A DNA stretch of 64,000 nucleotides from Nocardioides marinus (GCA_019801415.1 JAHVJD010000006.1:62001-126000); one strand, 5' to 3'; positions 44,442 to 54,033 are shown, numbered from the stretch's first letter. Notes: a model not told the origin generated them from the letters alone. Translations and numbers: made by a program.

Positions 44442-45283
44442 CCGCTGTGGTTTACAACACCACTGCCTGCACGCTGGGCGAAGGGCCGTTGTGGCACCCG
44501 GAGCGTCAGCAGCTGTTCTGGTTCGACATTTTGGGCAAGCGGCTGCTGACGGTCGAGGATGGGGAAGAGCGGGTCTGGCAATTCGACGAATGCGTTTCTG
44601 CCGCGGGTTGGGTCGATCATGAGTCCCTGCTGATGGCCAGCCAGACCGGCCTCTGGCGGTTTGACCTCGTTACCGGGGAGCGCAGCCTGATTTGTCCGCT
44701 TGAGGCTGACAACCCGGTGACCCGCTCCAACGACGGGCGCGCAGATCCCTGGGGCGGGTTCTGGATCGGGACCATGGGCTTCAATGCAGAGCCGGGGGCA
44801 GGGGCCATCTACCGCTACTATCGAGGCGAGCTGCGCAAGCTGGTCCCGAATGTGACAATTTCCAACGCCATCTGCTTCGCGCCGGACCGCTCCTGCGCCT
44901 ATTTCGCAGATACTGCTGTCGGCAAGATCATGCGCCAGCCGCTGGCCGCAGACGATGGCTGGCCCGAGGGGGAAGCGCAGGTGCATATCGACCTCAGCGG
45001 CGAAGATTTTGGCGTGGACGGTGCGGTGGTGGACGCAAGCGGCAACCTGTGGAATGCGCAGTGGGGCATCGGCCGCGTGGCCTGCTACAGCCCCGAGGGC
45101 ACCCTGCTCGAAACCGTTGCGGTGCTCACGCCGCAGGCCTCCTGCCCGGCCTTTGGCGGGACCGATCTGTCCACACTCTACATCACCACTGCGGCTGAGG
45201 GGGTGAATGCAGCACCCGCCGGCCAGACCTTCAGCGCCTCGACTTCTGCGGTGGGGCAGCGTGAACACCAAGTTATCCTGTGA
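44438..45283 (+). CDS. SMP-30/gluconolactonase-family sugar lactonase
   Basis: A 281-residue beta-propeller lactonase. Metal-ligand regions: Glu15 in [44 protein letters not shown] and [17 protein letters not shown], as in sugar lactonases. It should open galactono-1,4- or 1,5-lactone to galactonate. The C-terminal EHQVIL ending looks native, so there is no frameshift. Overlaps dgoA (ATGA) and lies 7 bases before the beta-galactosidase. Confidence 0.9.
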   Translation: MTAVVYNTTACTLGEGPLWHPERQQLFWFDILGKRLLTVEDGEERVWQFDECVSAAGWVDHESLLMASQTGLWRFDLVTGERSLICPLEADNPVTRSNDGRADPWGGFWIGTMGFNAEPGAGAIYRYYRGELRKLVPNVTISNAICFAPDRSCAYFADTAVGKIMRQPLAADDGWPEGEAQVHIDLSGEDFGVDGAVVDASGNLWNAQWGIGRVACYSPEGTLLETVAVLTPQASCPAFGGTDLSTLYITTAAEGVNAAPAGQTFSASTSAVGQREHQVIL

Positions 45284-45290
45284 GACAGCC

Positions 45291-47198
45291 ATGAAACGAA
45301 CCCTAGGCGCCTGTTATTATCCTGAGCATTGGCCGGAGGAGATCTGGGCCGAAGACGCAGCCCGCATGGCGGCGGCGGGCCTCACGTGGATCCGCATCGG
45401 CGAATTCTCCTGGTCGAAGCTTGAACCGACCCCGGGCGAGTTGCACTGGGACTGGCTCGACCGCGCGATTGAAACGCTTGGGGCGCAGGGCCTCAAGGTT
45501 GTGCTGGGTACGCCAACCGCGACCCCCCCGCGCTGGATGGCAGAGCGGCACCCGGACATGTTCGCCGTGGATGAACAGGGCCGGGCGCGTGGCTTTGGCT
45601 CTCGTCGACACTATTGCTTCAGCCACAAGGGGTATCTTGAGGAAAGCCGGCGGATCACCCGCCTGATGGCAGAACGCTACGGAGACAATCCACATGTGGC
45701 GGCCTGGCAGACGGACAATGAATACGGCTGCCATGATACGGTTATCAGCTATTCCGATGCCGCCAAGGCCGCTTTCCGAGATTGGCTGCGGGAAGCCTTT
45801 GACGGCGACATCGGTGCGCTGAACACAGCCTGGGGCAATGTCTTCTGGTCGATGGAATACGGCAGCTTTGACGAGATCGGCCTGCCGAACCTGACCGTGA
45901 CCGAGCCGAACCCGGCTCATGTCCTTGCTTTCAAACGGTTCAGTTCGGACCAGGTGGTAGCCTTCAACCGCGCGCAGGCTGAGATCATCAGGGAGTTCTC
46001 CAACGCACCGGTTTCGCATAACTATATGGGGCGGGTGACGGAATTCGACCACTTCAAGGTGGGCAAGGATCTCGAGATCGCGACCTGGGACAGCTATCCT
46101 CTTGGCTTCCTTGAGGATCGCGTGGGCGCGACTGCCGAAGAGCAGCGCAGGTATGCGCGGCAAGGCGATCCCGACTTTCAGGCGCTGCATCACGATCTTT
46201 ACCGCGCGGTTGGCCGCGGCCGCTGGTGGGTGATGGAGCAGCAACCGGGGCCGGTCAATTGGGCCTCCTACAATCCGTCGCCCCTGCCGGGGATGGTGCG
46301 GCTGTGGACCTGGGAAGCCTTTGCCCACGGGGCGGAGGCAGTCTGTTACTTCCGCTGGCGGCAGGCGCCCTTCGCGCAGGAACAGATGCATGCGGGCCTC
46401 CTGCGCCCGGACAGCAAGGATGCCCCTGCCATCGCCGAAGCTCGACAAGTGGCGCAGGAACTGGGTGACGCACCCGAGGTTCAACCCGCTCAGGCGCCGG
46501 TGGCGATCCTGTTCGGCTATGACGCGGACTGGGCCTGGTCGACGCAGCCGCACGGGGCTGGGTTGAGCTATTTCCAGCTGATCCTTGATTACTACAAGGC
46601 GCTGCGCCGGGCAGGGCAGACGATCGACATCCTGCCGCCCGACACTCGGGATTTCACTGGATACAAGCTGATCCTCGCGCCGGGGCTGATGCATATGCCG
46701 CAGGATTTGAAGATCGCGCTTGCAGAAAGCGGCGCTGAGATCCTGTACGGTCCCCGCAGCGGTGCGCGGGACGGGCATTTCAGCATTCCCACCGACCCGC
46801 TGCCCCCCGCGCTGCCGGGGCTCGATGTAACCGTGTCCCGGGTCGAGAGCTTGCGGCCCGACATGCCGGTTGCGCTGAAGGATGGCGGCGCTGCGCACCG
46901 CTATCTGGAGGAGCTGGAGGGCCGTGCCGAGGTGGTGTTGGAAACGGAGGCCGGTGCTCCGGTTGCGCTTCGGGAAGGTCGACAGACCTATTGTGGGGGC
47001 TGGCTCGACGCGGCCGGGCTTGACCGTCTGATCGCGGTTCTGGCGGAGGCGGCGGGTCTGGCCTTGCGCTCAATGCCGGAAGGGGTACGAACCCGCCGAA
47101 CTGCAACGGAGGAGTTCTGGTTCAACCATTGCGCTGAGCCGGTACAGACGGAGGTTGGTCTGCTGCCTGCGGCAGGCGTGCTGCGGCGCCCTCTTTGA
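45291..47198 (+). CDS. Beta-galactosidase, GH42
   Basis: A 635-residue cytoplasmic GH42 enzyme. The N-terminus LGACYYPEHWPEEIWAEDAA is typical. Acid/base Glu144 lies in WQTDNEYGCH and nucleophile Glu316 in WWVMEQQPGPVNW. Trimerisation and C-terminal domains follow. Last gene of the galactoside operon, followed by a strong hairpin. Together with the GH36 enzyme it lets the operon use both anomers. Confidence 0.93.
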   Translation: MKRTLGACYYPEHWPEEIWAEDAARMAAAGLTWIRIGEFSWSKLEPTPGELHWDWLDRAIETLGAQGLKVVLGTPTATPPRWMAERHPDMFAVDEQGRARGFGSRRHYCFSHKGYLEESRRITRLMAERYGDNPHVAAWQTDNEYGCHDTVISYSDAAKAAFRDWLREAFDGDIGALNTAWGNVFWSMEYGSFDEIGLPNLTVTEPNPAHVLAFKRFSSDQVVAFNRAQAEIIREFSNAPVSHNYMGRVTEFDHFKVGKDLEIATWDSYPLGFLEDRVGATAEEQRRYARQGDPDFQALHHDLYRAVGRGRWWVMEQQPGPVNWASYNPSPLPGMVRLWTWEAFAHGAEAVCYFRWRQAPFAQEQMHAGLLRPDSKDAPAIAEARQVAQELGDAPEVQPAQAPVAILFGYDADWAWSTQPHGAGLSYFQLILDYYKALRRAGQTIDILPPDTRDFTGYKLILAPGLMHMPQDLKIALAESGAEILYGPRSGARDGHFSIPTDPLPPALPGLDVTVSRVESLRPDMPVALKDGGAAHRYLEELEGRAEVVLETEAGAPVALREGRQTYCGGWLDAAGLDRLIAVLAEAAGLALRSMPEGVRTRRTATEEFWFNHCAEPVQTEVGLLPAAGVLRRPL

Positions 47199-47207
47199 AG
47201 AAACACT

Positions 47208-47237
47208 GCCCTTCCGCTGCATTGGAAGCGGAAGGGC
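47208..47237 (+). terminator. Strong hairpin ending the galactoside operon
   Basis: A perfect 11-bp stem (GCCCTTCCGCT at 47208-47218, complement 47227-47237) with an 8-base loop, 9 bases after the beta-galactosidase stop. No T-run follows on the + strand. Probable transcript end. Confidence 0.6.
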
Positions 47238-47283
47238 TGGGTCGAAAAGGTTGGCCGAGCCGTCAGCAAAGGAACGCGAAAGC

Positions 47284-47307
47284 GAACGGCAAAATGGATT
47301 GCCGTTC
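47284..47307. repeat. Second inverted repeat in the galactosidase-secDF gap
   Basis: A perfect 9-bp inverted repeat (GAACGGCAA at 47284-47292, complement 47299-47307) with a 6-base loop. It lies between convergent genes, downstream of secDF as well, and may act as that gene's terminator. No long T-run on either strand. Confidence 0.5.
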
Positions 47308-47412
47308 GGGAGTTGGGTCAGCGTGCCCGGAAGGGCCAGGTCGGGCTTGTCAGATGACAATTGACCTGTGCTTCGGCAGCCTGCCCCCTTGACGTCACGG
47401 TCAAGCGGAAGG

Positions 47413-49998
47413 CTAGGCTTCGATGTGGTCGAATTTGCCTTTCGCTCTGCGGGCTTCCGGGTGTCTCCGGTCAACGCCAAGGATCAGAACAATGTTCTTG
47501 GCGACATAGATTGACGAATAGGTCCCCACCACGACACCAAAAGAAATGGCCAGCGCAAAGCTGCGGATGACATCACCGCCGAACACCAGCAGGGCCAGCA
47601 AGGCTGCCAATGTGGTTGCCGAGGTGAGGATCGTGCGGCTCAGCGTTTCGCAGGCGGACAGGTTCAGGACGTCGCGCAAGGGCAATGCACTATGGCGCCG
47701 CAGGTTTTCACGCACCCGATCGAAGACGACCACCGTGTCATTGATCGAATATCCAAGAATGGTCAGGACCGCGGCCACGAATGCCAGATCAACCTTCAGA
47801 CCGAGCATCGCAAACAGGCCCAGCGTCAGCAACACATCATGCCCAAGCGCGATGACGGCCCCCACGGCAAACTGCCATTCAAAGCGCATCCAGACGTAGC
47901 CGAGTATCGACAGAACACCGCCCGATATGGCCAGCACGGCCGCGCGCACCAGTTCTGGTGACACTTTGCCCCCGATGCTTTCGCTTGCGGTGAAGCGAAT
48001 GTCCGGATCGACGGTCAGCAACGCAGCGCGGACCTCCTGCAATTGATCAGAGGATAGCACCGCCCCTTCCTCGCCTGCTGCGGCGAGGCGGAGGTTGGCG
48101 ACGTTCGCGTTGTCGACATTGCCCGCTGAAAACACCTCAGTGACAGAGACATCGGCCAAGCCCATGTTGTTCAGCACGTCACGATAGGCATCAAGGTGTA
48201 ATGCATGCGGTGTTTCGATGCGCAAACTGGTGCCGCCGGTGAAATCGATGCCCAAGTTCAACCCGAGCATTCCGATCACCAAGAGCGAGGCCAGCACGGC
48301 TGTGAGCGAGGCACCGAAAGTGACCTTTTGCAGCCGGAAGAAGTCGATCACATGGCGCCGCTCAAGAAAGCCGAGGCCCCCCCGCATGGGCAATTCCTTG
48401 GGCCGACGCCACTCCAGCCAGCTTTGCAGGATGAGTTTCGTAACGATCAAAGCCGTAAACATGGAAGTCAGAATGCCCAGCCCCAAGGTTATCGCAAAGC
48501 CACGCACCGGGCCTGCGCCGAGCCACAACATCAACCCGGCAGTCAGCAGTCCGGTCAGGTTGGCGTCCAGGATTGACGAAAATGCATTGTCAAAGCCGTT
48601 GCCGACGGCCCGCCACAGGTTGCGTTCGCGGCGCAGTTCCTCGCGTATCCGCTCGAAGATAAGGACATTGGCATCGACCGCCATTCCAAGTGTCAGGACG
48701 ATGCCGGCAATGCCCGGCAGGGTCAGGGTTGCGCCCACAAGGGTCAGCACGGCGACGAGGATCACCATGTTGATGGCCAGCGCGGCCACGGCAACCAGAC
48801 CCAGGCCGCCGTAGCAGGCTACCATCAGGGCACAAACGGCGGCCAGCCCGATCAAGGCTGCGCGCACCCCGGCTGCGATACTGTCGCTGCCCAGCTCTGG
48901 GCCAACGGTCTTTTCTTCCAGGAATGTCAGCTCTGCCGGAAGGGATCCGGCTCGAAGCAAGGTTGCGAGCTGCGATGTCTCCTCGACCGAGAACTGGCCG
49001 GTGATGATGCCGCTGCCACCGGCAATGTGCGACTGGATGACTGGCGCTGACAGAACCGTGTTGTCCAGCACGATGGCAAATGGGCTGCCGACGTGTCCGG
49101 CGGTGAAGTCTCCAAACGCAAGGGCCCCAGCTGTATCAAACCGGAAGGAGACCGCTGGGCGCCCGTTCGGATCAAAGCTTGCCTGCGCATCGGTCAGTTG
49201 TTCGCCCGACACCACCGGCCTTGGGTCAACGCGATAGGTGACGGCGGGGTTTGTTGCATCCGGCAGCATCAAGGCGTCGCCCGGTGCGGTTTCGCTCGCT
49301 GGCAAGACGGCGTGGAACGAGAGTTGCGCAGTGGTCCCGATCAGTGCCTTCAGCGCGTCCGCATCAGAAAAGCCCGGAACCTCGATCAGGATGCGATCGC
49401 TACCCTGTCGAACGATGGTGGGCTCCCGGGTTCCGGCCTCGTCGATCCGGCGTCGTACCGTTTCGAGGCTCTGTGTTACCAGCTGGTTGGCGAGGGCGTC
49501 TCTGCCGACGGCGCTGTAGCGCAGTTCCAGAATGCCGTTTTCGGCCGTTATCTCCAGATCCGGGGTGCTCGGTCCAGAGGTCCCCGCGACGTGGGTTGCA
49601 AAGCGCGTTGCGACGTCCCGTGCCCGCGGGGCGAAGCTGGCGGGTGTGACAGCGACGCGCAAAACGCCGGATGGCGCAGTGAGTTTGCGAACCTGAACCG
49701 TGCGGCCGCCCTCATCCCGCAGCGCGTCGCGCAAGCTTGGCCACAAGGCGGCGAGGCGCTGGTCGATTGCGCCGGTAACGTCCACCTCGGCGAGCAGATG
49801 TGCGCCGCCGCGCAGGTCAAGGCCGAGGTTGATCAGTCCGGACGGCAATAGGCGTTGCCAGGCGGTTTCCGCGGTGGGTCTGGTGTCGGTATCCTGCGCG
49901 TCCATTTGCGCGTAAAAGGCGTTGGGGAGGGCGAGCCACAGGCAGAGCAGGCAGATGCCCCATACGCCGAGGCGTTTCAAAAAGGTTGGTCTTTGCAT
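47413..49998 (-). CDS. secDF: Fused protein-export membrane protein SecDF
   Basis: An 861-residue fusion of SecD and SecF. The SecD half has TM1 (about 10-30), LGLDLRGGAHLLAEVD (57-73), a large periplasmic P1 domain and a five-helix block with TLGMAVDANVLIFERIREEL. The SecF half starts near residue 555 (FFRLQKVTFG) with GIDFTGGTSLRIE and GYSINDTVVVFDRVRENLRR. The two halves carry the conserved Asp residues used in proton-driven pulling. Alphaproteobacteria usually have separate secD and secF, so this may be a second copy. ATG 49998 follows GGAGAGATC. Confidence 0.9.
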   Translation of the reverse strand: MQRPTFLKRLGVWGICLLCLWLALPNAFYAQMDAQDTDTRPTAETAWQRLLPSGLINLGLDLRGGAHLLAEVDVTGAIDQRLAALWPSLRDALRDEGGRTVQVRKLTAPSGVLRVAVTPASFAPRARDVATRFATHVAGTSGPSTPDLEITAENGILELRYSAVGRDALANQLVTQSLETVRRRIDEAGTREPTIVRQGSDRILIEVPGFSDADALKALIGTTAQLSFHAVLPASETAPGDALMLPDATNPAVTYRVDPRPVVSGEQLTDAQASFDPNGRPAVSFRFDTAGALAFGDFTAGHVGSPFAIVLDNTVLSAPVIQSHIAGGSGIITGQFSVEETSQLATLLRAGSLPAELTFLEEKTVGPELGSDSIAAGVRAALIGLAAVCALMVACYGGLGLVAVAALAINMVILVAVLTLVGATLTLPGIAGIVLTLGMAVDANVLIFERIREELRRERNLWRAVGNGFDNAFSSILDANLTGLLTAGLMLWLGAGPVRGFAITLGLGILTSMFTALIVTKLILQSWLEWRRPKELPMRGGLGFLERRHVIDFFRLQKVTFGASLTAVLASLLVIGMLGLNLGIDFTGGTSLRIETPHALHLDAYRDVLNNMGLADVSVTEVFSAGNVDNANVANLRLAAAGEEGAVLSSDQLQEVRAALLTVDPDIRFTASESIGGKVSPELVRAAVLAISGGVLSILGYVWMRFEWQFAVGAVIALGHDVLLTLGLFAMLGLKVDLAFVAAVLTILGYSINDTVVVFDRVRENLRRHSALPLRDVLNLSACETLSRTILTSATTLAALLALLVFGGDVIRSFALAISFGVVVGTYSSIYVAKNIVLILGVDRRHPEARRAKGKFDHIEA

Positions 49999-50120
49999 GA
50001 TCTCTCCACGGCAGAGTTGGGCGGATAGCCCCGCGTCCCCCTGCCGGTTTCCGTATGAGTTTTGAGGAAGGCAAACACCGATGCGCCCCTTGTCACAGAC
50101 AGGAGCGGATCGGTGCGTGG

Positions 50121-50495
50121 TCAGATCATGTCGACCGGGGGCGCTCGGGCGCGATTTGCCCGGCGAAGTGTCCGCGCGAAGAGCGGCGGTGCCCGGGCTT
50201 CGGCCAGTAGCAGCAGCCGCTCGACGGGCGGGAATTGCGCAGCCGTCTGGGTCAGGTGGGCGTCATCAGCCGCGTTGCCGTTGGCTGACGCTGCCTGGTC
50301 CGGTCGCTGGATTTGCGATCGTTCCTTGGCGGTGACGCTTGCCAGTTGCAGCGTCGCCGAATGCAATTGTTCGACCTTGGGAACAACCGGCGTATACGGT
50401 TGTCGAATGGCCTCACCCAGCCCACCCGCAACCAGAAACAGCAGGACAAGAACGGTCCTGATGCAGGCAAGTGGAAGTTGGGCGGAGTATTTCAT
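50121..50495 (-). CDS. Hypothetical small exported or membrane-anchored protein upstream of secDF
   Basis: Not recognised. A 124-residue frame starts MKYSAQLPLACIRTVLVLLF and continues with a hydrophobic VAGGLGEA, giving a signal-peptide or anchor shape, then a hydrophilic tail rich in Ala, Gln and Arg (ARTLRRANRARAPP near the end). It lies between the antiporter and secDF on the same strand, 68 and 122 bases from them, where a gene is expected. Longer in-frame starts up to 50588 would overlap the antiporter. Could be a spurious frame; context and the N-terminal profile favour a real gene. Confidence 0.5.
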   Translation of the reverse strand: MKYSAQLPLACIRTVLVLLFLVAGGLGEAIRQPYTPVVPKVEQLHSATLQLASVTAKERSQIQRPDQAASANGNAADDAHLTQTAAQFPPVERLLLLAEARAPPLFARTLRRANRARAPPVDMI

Positions 50496-50562
50496 CCCCG
50501 GCATTTGGCTGTTGGCGGCTGGTTTGTCAATTGCCCCCGCAAGGCGGCAAGCGTGGGGTATT

Positions 50563-53055
50563 TCAACCAAGGTCCGGCAGGCTGACACCGCGCTTCCTGG
50601 CGCTTTCCTGAACCGCGGAACGGAGTGTCTTGCTGCGGCTCAGCAGGCGGCGGAAGCGGTTCTCGTCCAGCTCCAGCAGGGTTGTCGGTGCAATGACCCG
50701 GATCTCGGTGGGGAGAGTTCTCCTCGCCAGAATTGCCATTTGCCCAAACATGTCTCCCCGGCCCAATCGAACGACCTGGCCGGCCGTTTCCGCCTCCACG
50801 GCACCGGAGGCGATGAAATAGACGCTGCGCACCGCCGTGTCCTTGCGCAGGATGACTTTCCCTGCGTTGACGTAATGCGTTTTCAGAACCCGTGCCAGGC
50901 GACGGGTTGCGGTCTCGTCCAGATCGGCGAAGAGGGGAAATTGACGGACCAGCGCGGTCTTCTGCACCGCGATGTCAAGCCGGGGGCGCGTTTCGGCCTT
51001 GGCCCGCCGCGCCTCCAGATCCTGCATAACCGACATGTAGACCTCGGCTCCGACCAACCCGTCCTCGCGCATCGACAGGTACTCGCGCTCCTCAAGCCGC
51101 AGTGCGGTACGGCGGATGAAGCGGCGCTCCAGCTGCTCGGCATAGCCGGGGTATTGCAGGCGTAAGCCGTCCAGAGCTGTCTCCACCGCGTCCACCCGGC
51201 GCGTCAACAACTCGTGCAGCAGTTCCGCGACCCGGCGGCCGTGAATGCGGCGGATGCGGTTGTCTATAAAGCTTCCCAAGTCACGTAGGATAAGCCGTTG
51301 AGACAGCAGGAGTTCAAACCGGTCGGCCGTGATCCTTGCCAAGGGCGCGGAGATGCCAAGCCGGGAATTCAGCCAGCCCGCGATCCGGAACGTCGGGCCA
51401 TAGGCAAGATTGCGCCTTGCGACGCGTTGGTATCCGCTGCGCCCTTGCGAGCGGGCACCTTCGATCAGGCGGTCTGCATTCGCCAGCGCCATTTCAGCCA
51501 TGCGTGCCGAAATCGTCTGTTCGCGCAGTCGCGCCAGAATGCTGTCGCGCTCGTGGCCCGCCAGCGCAATCAGCCCAAGGGTGATCCGGTCGCGATCAAG
51601 GATATCGGCGCTGTCCTCGGCCCGTTTCACGGCGGCTTCGAGACGCTCGCCAAACTGGATGGCCTCGGCGCGTACGGTTTCGCGGTTGAGCTCGTAGTTC
51701 TCGTTGGTCTGCGCGATATCTTCGCGCACTGTCTGCAGCGCCACGGCGACCACTTGGCGGGACAGCGCCTGGTCAATGGAGGACAGCTGGTCGAGGCCGA
51801 GGCGCCCGATCACCCAACGCAAGGTGGTGCCCTGTACCAACAACGTAAACAGGGTGAACCCGGTGGCGAGGATGCCGACCACGCGTTGGATCTCCGCGGG
51901 CACGCGAAAGCTCTCGGTCACGGCCAGGGCCAGCGCCAGCGTGACCGCCCCGCGAAGTCCGCCCCAGAGGATCGCGACCCGGTAGGGCCGTTCCACTTTC
52001 GGGGACAGCTTGACCTTGGTCAAAAGCGGCAGCAGCGCAAACAGGATAACGGCCCGTGCAGCGATTGCTGCAATGACCACCACGCCGACCAGCAAGACCT
52101 CCTGCAGCGAAACCTTCTCCAGCAGGCGCGGGATCAACAACGCGGCGAGGATAAAGATCAACGCCCCGGCCCAATGGGCCAGCACATCCCAAAGCTCGCG
52201 CAGGTTTGCCCAGGCTTGCGGCGGCAACCGCCCGGGCGCGGTGAGATTGAGTGTGAGACCACTGGCAACAACCGCGATGACGCCGGAGGCGCCGACGCTT
52301 TGCTCTGCGATGATATAGGCGAGGTAGGGCAGGGCGGCGGAGATGGAGACCTGCGCCAGCTCGTGACGCCGGAACAGTCCCATGATCCAGACCGCGGCGC
52401 GCGCCAAGGCCCAACCGGTTCCCGCGCCGCCTAGGATCAGAAGCGGGAACCGGGCCAGGGCCTCTTCCAGATCGGGATCAGGAAGCCCCAACATGACAAA
52501 CCCCATGAATAACCCGAACAGCGCAATCGCCGCGGCATCGTTTAAAAGGCTTTCACCCTCGATGATGCGCGCAAGTCGGCGGGGGGCAGAGATCGACCGA
52601 AAGATCGAGACAACTGCCGATGGATCGGTGGTTGAAACGATGGAGCCGATCAACAGGCACGCGGCGAGCGGCAGGGCGCTCACCCAAGCCAGCGCGTATC
52701 CCACGCTGAGGGTGGCGACGACCACCGCCACCACGGCCAGCATGAGGATCGGCACCCAGTCATCCAGCATCCGCCGCAGCTCCATGCCGAGTGTGGCCTG
52801 GAACAACAATGTTGGCAGAAATACGTAAAGGAACACATTTGAGCGGATCGGCAGGCCGAGAATTGCTTCTGCCACCGGATTCAGGGCGTCGGTGAGCTCG
52901 GTATGCAGGAAAAAGGCCGCAGCGATTGCGATCAGGCTGCCGAAAACAGCGAGGATCACGCTGTAAGGCAATCGCAGTCGTGCGGCCAGCGGTTCGGCCA
53001 CGCCAATTACAAGAAACAACGATGCGATAATTGTGGTGACGACAACGATATCCAT
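50563..53055 (-). CDS. CPA1/NhaP-type cation:proton antiporter with C-terminal cyclic-nucleotide-binding-like domain
   Basis: An 830-residue protein. About residues 1-410 form a 12-13 helix antiporter with the CPA1 motif IVSTTDPSAVV and the ESLLNDAAAIALFG motif. A long helical cytoplasmic region follows (about 430-700), then a cNMP-binding fold from about residue 706 (FPLFADLDETATRRLARVLK). In that fold the phosphate-binding cassette reads GDMFGQMAILARRTLPTE: Gln772 replaces the usual Glu and Leu781 falls where the usual Arg sits, so cAMP or cGMP binding is doubtful. Architecture recalls SOS1-type Na+/H+ antiporters. Role: pH or sodium homeostasis. Confidence 0.9.
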   Translation of the reverse strand: MDIVVVTTIIASLFLVIGVAEPLAARLRLPYSVILAVFGSLIAIAAAFFLHTELTDALNPVAEAILGLPIRSNVFLYVFLPTLLFQATLGMELRRMLDDWVPILMLAVVAVVVATLSVGYALAWVSALPLAACLLIGSIVSTTDPSAVVSIFRSISAPRRLARIIEGESLLNDAAAIALFGLFMGFVMLGLPDPDLEEALARFPLLILGGAGTGWALARAAVWIMGLFRRHELAQVSISAALPYLAYIIAEQSVGASGVIAVVASGLTLNLTAPGRLPPQAWANLRELWDVLAHWAGALIFILAALLIPRLLEKVSLQEVLLVGVVVIAAIAARAVILFALLPLLTKVKLSPKVERPYRVAILWGGLRGAVTLALALAVTESFRVPAEIQRVVGILATGFTLFTLLVQGTTLRWVIGRLGLDQLSSIDQALSRQVVAVALQTVREDIAQTNENYELNRETVRAEAIQFGERLEAAVKRAEDSADILDRDRITLGLIALAGHERDSILARLREQTISARMAEMALANADRLIEGARSQGRSGYQRVARRNLAYGPTFRIAGWLNSRLGISAPLARITADRFELLLSQRLILRDLGSFIDNRIRRIHGRRVAELLHELLTRRVDAVETALDGLRLQYPGYAEQLERRFIRRTALRLEEREYLSMREDGLVGAEVYMSVMQDLEARRAKAETRPRLDIAVQKTALVRQFPLFADLDETATRRLARVLKTHYVNAGKVILRKDTAVRSVYFIASGAVEAETAGQVVRLGRGDMFGQMAILARRTLPTEIRVIAPTTLLELDENRFRRLLSRSKTLRSAVQESARKRGVSLPDLG

Positions 53056-53137
53056 GACGTTCCGTTACCCCAACAACTCCCGGACGTGTATCGCAATTTA
53101 CGGGTTCCTGCGGATATCAGCCGTGCGTGCCGAATTT

Positions 53138-53968
53138 TTATTCAGCGGCCACGGTGGGTTTGGCCCAATCCTCCCATCCGGTGCCTGTTCGGGTGATCGG
53201 TCCATCCCAGGCAAAGGGAATTTGGTGTATCGTGGTGTCTTTTCCTTCAGTGCAAATCACGAAATAGGCGGGTGCCATCGGCGCGCCTTGCAGAAATTCG
53301 CTCTCGTTCATGTCGGGCAACGACTGGTTGCCGGTCGATGGCACGCTGGCAAACGGCACACCTGCAAAGACGCCGTGAACAGGCGCGTGAACATGGCCAA
53401 AGTGGATATAGTCAATCTTTGCAGCATGCTGGCGGATCAGCGCATGAAGTGGCGCACGGTGCTCTTCGATAAGTGCGATTTTGTCCTCGGCAGGCAGCCC
53501 CAGCGGCATCGGGTTGTGATGCAGGAAGATCCTTGCACGCGCGCAGCTTTCCAGCTCGGTCGCCAACCAAGCGCGGCGGGCAGAGCAAAAATGACCTGCA
53601 TGCGTTCGCTCGCCCACGCTGTCGAGGTAGATGAAACGGGTTTCGCCGACCGTTTCGGCATGATTGACGAACCCGTGCGGATCGAGGGGGTGATCGTCAA
53701 AGACGGAACGGAATTGGGCGCGGTCATCGTGGTTACCAATCATCAGGCGGACGGGGATGCTCAGACCTGATATGGCCGTTTTCAGAGCTTCATAGGCGGC
53801 GCGCTCCCCCCAATGCGCCAGATCACCAGTGATGATGATCCGGGCAGCGTCGGGATGGTGTTCGGCCACATGCCTCAGCGCCTGATCAAAGCGCGCATGC
53901 GGATCGAGGCCGCCCATCTCTTCGCCTGGGATGGTCAGGTGGATATCGGAAATGTGAATGATTTTCAT
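53138..53968 (-). CDS. Calcineurin-like phosphodiesterase (GpdQ/CpdA family)
   Basis: A 276-residue metallophosphoesterase with all five family motifs: DIH (Asp8, His10), GDLAHWG (Asp49), GNHDD (Asn79, His80), FLHHNP and HFGHVHAP. The family covers glycerophosphodiesterase GpdQ and cAMP phosphodiesterase CpdA. It follows a ugp-like binding-protein gene after 65 bases on the same strand, which favours a glycerophosphodiesterase role; a cNMP-type antiporter gene next on the same strand leaves the cAMP option open. ATG 53968 starts the conserved MKIIHISDIH. No signal peptide. Confidence 0.88.
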   Translation of the reverse strand: MKIIHISDIHLTIPGEEMGGLDPHARFDQALRHVAEHHPDAARIIITGDLAHWGERAAYEALKTAISGLSIPVRLMIGNHDDRAQFRSVFDDHPLDPHGFVNHAETVGETRFIYLDSVGERTHAGHFCSARRAWLATELESCARARIFLHHNPMPLGLPAEDKIALIEEHRAPLHALIRQHAAKIDYIHFGHVHAPVHGVFAGVPFASVPSTGNQSLPDMNESEFLQGAPMAPAYFVICTEGKDTTIHQIPFAWDGPITRTGTGWEDWAKPTVAAE

Positions 53969-54033
53969 GTGTTTGCTCTGGTCACTTGAGGGCCCGACCG
54001 CGCAAGTGGCCTTGGCGCGGCCGGGCTGTATCA

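Noticed and set aside
45180-45283. Frameshift at the 3' end of the sugar lactonase
   Set aside because: The tail after TTAAEGV looked irregular, but the EHQVIL ending is typical of the family and the next gene start is correctly spaced.
45303-46898. Antisense frame of 531 codons opposite the GH42 gene
   Set aside because: The GH42 gene is complete with both catalytic Glu; the opposite frame has no supporting features.
50496-50588. Longer start for the small exported protein
   Set aside because: It would overlap the antiporter end by 26 bases and put a non-hydrophobic segment before the signal-like region.
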